Assembly (NCBI GenBank): GCA_023142995.1
Contig: JAGLIM010000014.1
Coordinates: forward strand, 1 to 42,486
DNA from: Minisyncoccota bacterium
GTDB lineage: Bacteria; Patescibacteriota; Minisyncoccia; JAHIHE01; JAGLIN01
Reading direction: 5' to 3'
DNA: 42,486 bases
The position numbers were made by a program, and so were the translations under genes. This document shows positions 39,852-42,486 of the stretch, piece by piece (positions within the stretch are counted from its first letter, which is position 1; every line of letters begins with the position of its first letter). The notes beneath the pieces were generated by a model. The model searched no databases. It had not been told where the DNA came from and saw only the letters and a list, made by a program, of their open reading frames with translations.

Positions 39852-41351
39852 ATGAATATTCCAAAAGAAATACAATCTGTTATTGAAAAACTTGAAAAGA
39901 ACGGCTTTGAAGCCTATATTGTTGGTGGTCCAGTACGTGATTTTTTGCTTGGAAAAATTCCAAAAGACTGGGATATTACAACAAATGCTCTGCCAGAAGA
40001 AATTCAGAAAGCTTTTCCAGAAAGTTTTTATAACAATAAATTTGGAACAGTTACAGTTGTTAATAAAAACACAAAAGATGAAAGTTTAAAAAATATAGAA
40101 ATTACAACTTATAGAATTGACACTGGCTACAGCGATAATCGTCATCCTGATGAAATTAAATTTACTCCAAATCTCGAAGAAGATCTAAAAAGAAGAGATT
40201 TCACAGTTAATGCGATGACAATCAGAGTTGAAAGTCAAAAGTTCATAAAGCATGCCCTCAAGAGCCGTCGGGGGTCAAAAGTCTATAGAATCAAAGGTTA
40301 TGAAATAATTGATTTGTTTGGAGGTCAAAAGGATTTGAAAAATAAAATTATAAGAGCTGTTGGTGATCCTAATGAAAGGTTTAATGAAGATGCACTTCGA
40401 ATGCTTCGAGCAGTTCGTTTTTCCGCACGGCTTGGTTTTGAAATTGAAAAAAATACATTTGAGGCAATTAAAAAAAATAGTAAACTTTTAAAATTTGTTT
40501 CCCAAGAAAGAATTCGGGATGAATTTGAAAAAATAATTCTCTCAAACAGAGCATATGAAGGAATTGAGCTTCTTCGAAAACTAGAACTTCTCTCTTTTGT
40601 AATTCCTGAGCTTGAAGACGGAATTGGAGTTGATCAAAATCGCCATCACACATATACAATATATGAACATTTAGTGCTATCTCTAAAACATTGTCCAAGT
40701 AAAAAGCTTGAAGTTCGTTTGGCGGCACTTTTACATGATATTGCCAAACCTCAAACAAAAGCAGGAACTGGACCTGATAGCACTTTCTATAATCATGATC
40801 ATATTGGAGCTAAGTTCGCAAAAAAAATATTAACTCGCTTAAAGTTTTCAAATAAGACCATTGAGAAAGTTGTTCTGCTCGTTAAAAATCATATGTTCTA
40901 TTATAATGTCGATGAAGTTTCAGAAGCTGGAGTGAGAAGATTGGTAAAAAGAACTGGAAAGGAAAACCTGAAAGATCTAATGGACCTTCGGATTTCCGAT
41001 CGACTTGGGAGCGGAGTTCCAAAAGCAAAACCATATAAACTGCGCCACCTTGAATACTTGATCGAAAAAGTCAGCAAAGATCCGATATCTGCTAAAATGT
41101 TAAAGGTTAGTGGACAGGATATTATGAAAATACTAGATACTCCTCCAGGACCGAAGATCGGAGCAATTCTCAAAGTTCTTCTCTCAGAAGTAATTGAGGA
41201 ACCTGAAAAAAATACAAAAAAATATCTCGAAAAACGAGTAAAAGAATTAAATAAACTATCAGCAGAAGAAATTAAAAAAAGCGAGAAAGTCATTGAAGAG
41301 AAAAAGGAGGAAGAGGATCTAAAAGATAAAAAGAAATTTTGGGTAAAATAG
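39852..41351 (+). CDS. cca: CCA tRNA nucleotidyltransferase (CCA-adding enzyme)
   Basis: A 499-residue class II nucleotidyltransferase with C-terminal HD domain. Head: GGPVRDFLLG (25-34), D39-W-D41 metal pair, RRDFTVNAM, then neck RFNEDALRMLRAVRFSARLG. The HD motif LAALLHDIAKP is at about 290-300, with HNHDHIG-like HDHIGAKFAKKIL next. The Lys/Glu-rich tail (about 475-499) is low complexity. It adds CCA to tRNA 3' ends and may also repair them. This is essential here because both tRNA genes nearby lack an encoded CCA. An insert of about 20 residues (KHALKSRRGSKVYRIKGYEI) between FTVNAM and DLFGG is unusual for the family. Confidence 0.95.
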   Translation: MNIPKEIQSVIEKLEKNGFEAYIVGGPVRDFLLGKIPKDWDITTNALPEEIQKAFPESFYNNKFGTVTVVNKNTKDESLKNIEITTYRIDTGYSDNRHPDEIKFTPNLEEDLKRRDFTVNAMTIRVESQKFIKHALKSRRGSKVYRIKGYEIIDLFGGQKDLKNKIIRAVGDPNERFNEDALRMLRAVRFSARLGFEIEKNTFEAIKKNSKLLKFVSQERIRDEFEKIILSNRAYEGIELLRKLELLSFVIPELEDGIGVDQNRHHTYTIYEHLVLSLKHCPSKKLEVRLAALLHDIAKPQTKAGTGPDSTFYNHDHIGAKFAKKILTRLKFSNKTIEKVVLLVKNHMFYYNVDEVSEAGVRRLVKRTGKENLKDLMDLRISDRLGSGVPKAKPYKLRHLEYLIEKVSKDPISAKMLKVSGQDIMKILDTPPGPKIGAILKVLLSEVIEEPEKNTKKYLEKRVKELNKLSAEEIKKSEKVIEEKKEEEDLKDKKKFWVK

Positions 41352-41394
41352 TCTTTTACACATTTAATGATTTTTTAAAAAAATAACGAGAAGC

Positions 41395-41637
41395 TCAATG
41401 GCTAATCGCATTTTGAAATCTTTTGAAAATCGGCTTTAAAGAAAGAACTAGGATATCCCAACAGAATAAAATTATTGCAATGATCACAAGAACTATCCCA
41501 GTAAACATTTGACCTCCATCAGAGAACAATCCATCTCTAGCTATAATTCCAATCGCAAGATTTGCAAGAGCTATAATTGATAGCACCAGACCAATGATCA
41601 ATATTGCAACAATTTTTTTGTTTTTTACATTTGGCAT
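41395..41637 (-). CDS. Small two-span membrane protein
   Basis: An 80-residue protein with a charged N-terminus (PNVKNKK) and two hydrophobic helices, VAILIIGLVLSIIALANLAI and GIVLVIIAIILFCWDILVL, separated by a short loop with GLFSDGG. A basic C-terminus (KPIFKRFQ) is consistent with both ends inside. I do not recognise a family. It converges with cca, 43 bases from the cca stop, where only a weak AT hairpin is seen. Confidence 0.75.
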   Translation of the reverse strand: MPNVKNKKIVAILIIGLVLSIIALANLAIGIIARDGLFSDGGQMFTGIVLVIIAIILFCWDILVLSLKPIFKRFQNAISH

Positions 41638-41743
41638 TTAATCATCTCCACTAGTAATATAATATAAATAAGAATATTCGTCAATAATAATAGTCTTTAA
41701 TAATAGTCTTTAAGTTATAAAAAAGTAATTAAATATATAAACA

Positions 41744-41767
41744 AAAAAGAGTCTTAGGACTCTTTTT
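41744..41767 (-). terminator. Terminator of the rubrerythrin-like gene
   Basis: On the minus strand AAAAAGAGTC pairs with GACTCTTTTT over a 4-base loop (CTAA), followed by a T-run. It begins 25 bases after the stop of the gene at 41792. Confidence 0.85.
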
Positions 41768-41791
41768 AAGATCTATATTTTCAAAGTTAAT

Positions 41792-42304
41792 CTACATTTC
41801 CTCTTTCAACAGTGCAATATGATCTCCTTGTGCTTCAATTAAACCAAAAAATACTTCTTTTATTCTAGGTTCTGTTGTATCATTATATACTTTTTCATAG
41901 AACTCTTTTGCTTTTATTTCACGATTTAAAGAGTCTTTAATATTTTCATAATCAAGCCTAAAACAAATATCTTGTAAAGTTGAATTTTGATTTGGCTTTT
42001 TTAATAATTTCGAAACCAGCATAACATGTTGCATCTTGATCTTCAGAAAAGATTGAAAAATACTTTTCTTTACCAGGTCCTGAGCATGAGATACCGCACA
42101 TCGATAGAAACAAGCATTTTCAAGTTCAATGTTCAGAGCTTTCTCAAGACTTTCTATCGTCTCTTTTGACATCTCTTTTGAATCTTTCTTTTCAGACCAA
42201 TCTTTAACGCGAATTATATAATCATCATGAGCACCACAAAATGGACAAGATGATGATTTATGTTCAGCTAGTATAACTTCCTCACAAAGAACACATTTGA
42301 ACAT
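41792..42304 (-). CDS. Rubrerythrin-like protein with N-terminal zinc ribbon
   Basis: I prefer the start at 42304 (MFKCVLCEE, 170 residues); the longer frame to 42325 adds MIVYNLN. A TATAAT six bases before this ATG suggests a leaderless message. The N-terminus is a Cys ribbon with C4, C7, C20, C23. The rest is a four-helix ferritin-like domain: LEKALNIELENACFYRCAVS, FQSFLKIKMQHVMLV, LNREIKAKEFYEKVY, EAQGDHIALLKEEM. In typical rubrerythrins the second and fourth helices carry E-x-x-H. Here the Glu positions read Lys and Gln, so the di-iron site may be altered. Family is clear; catalysis is uncertain. The rest of 42326-42486 shows no gene. Confidence 0.85.
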   Translation of the reverse strand: MFKCVLCEEVILAEHKSSSCPFCGAHDDYIIRVKDWSEKKDSKEMSKETIESLEKALNIELENACFYRCAVSHAQDLVKKSIFQSFLKIKMQHVMLVSKLLKKPNQNSTLQDICFRLDYENIKDSLNREIKAKEFYEKVYNDTTEPRIKEVFFGLIEAQGDHIALLKEEM

Positions 42305-42486
42305 ATTTAAATTATATACGATCATTTTTTTTAATTAATAATTAATATGTATTGTTAAATATTTACTAATTCACTAACAGACTAGCGTCATATTAGGTTT
42401 TAATTTATACTATTTACTTCATACTCTTTTTTCAGGTATAAAAATAATAATATCGTTCGACTTTATGGAGAACTTCACGCAATAAA

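Noticed and set aside
1-42486. Recoded TGA (code 25, as in some CPR lineages)
   Set aside because: TGA is used as stop in full-length genes (for example 12225) and none of the conserved proteins need TGA read as Gly.

Overview
The window is AT-rich (roughly one third G+C by eye), gene-dense and read with the standard bacterial code; TGA is a normal stop, for example at 12225. Most genes lack a Shine-Dalgarno sequence, one or two look leaderless, and both tRNA genes lack an encoded CCA. The proteins include paired type IV secretion pilin-like proteins, a huge secreted papain-type protease, a COG4880 beta-propeller protein, DUF5701, Cdd1 and YqaA. Together these suggest a Patescibacteria/CPR genome of Parcubacteria type. 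This placement is inferred from content, not from a marker gene.

Layout. 1-4942: a DEAD-box helicase cut by the window edge, a membrane-anchored beta-propeller protein, an unlisted 32-residue membrane peptide and RmlD. 4963-11203: a minus-strand surface cluster with two T4SS-pilin-like proteins, a 1117-residue protein with three 89-residue repeats and a C-terminal C1A peptidase, a DUF333 protein and a Cys-motif membrane protein. 11264-14646: a glycosyltransferase-like gene with its own promoter and terminator, an EamA transporter and a polyprenyl-phosphate sugar phosphotransferase. 14784-15379: RNase P RNA with enlarged helices and its promoter. 15730-19267: small enzymes (P-loop kinase, metallo-beta-lactamase fold, Nudix) and an HTH-phosphoribosyltransferase regulator with a leaderless-type promoter and two large palindromes. 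19472-25007: a 2H phosphoesterase-like protein, DUF2202, DUF5701 and a gluzincin-like secreted peptidase.

25300-36700 is an accessory island: a HEPN-like protein, an AlbA_2 protein, a REP-associated tyrosine transposase (RAYT), two Fic proteins, an AbiE toxin-antitoxin pair, a BtrH-like protein, a HEAT protein, Cdd1, a SAP protein, a flavodoxin and a broken SDR gene. Ten copies of a two-hairpin element of about 98 bp (one incomplete, one split) are scattered from 19.3 to 36.7 kb. The RAYT gene appears to lie between the two hairpins of such an element, so the short copies look like its non-autonomous derivatives. One copy is split by a 352-bp inverted-repeat insertion.

36680-42486: cupin, Cys-rich secreted protein, YjjX-type NTPase, HD protein, tRNA-Ala(GGC), tRNA-Arg(CCT), a structured small RNA of about 187 nt with its own promoter and terminator, CCA-adding enzyme, a small membrane protein and a rubrerythrin-like protein. 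CCA-less tRNAs, the CCA enzyme and an RNase P RNA with no visible unpaired L15 GGU form a consistent tRNA-maturation picture. The strongest leads are the RAYT/REP family, the small RNA upstream of cca, and the regulator with palindromes at 17471-18808.
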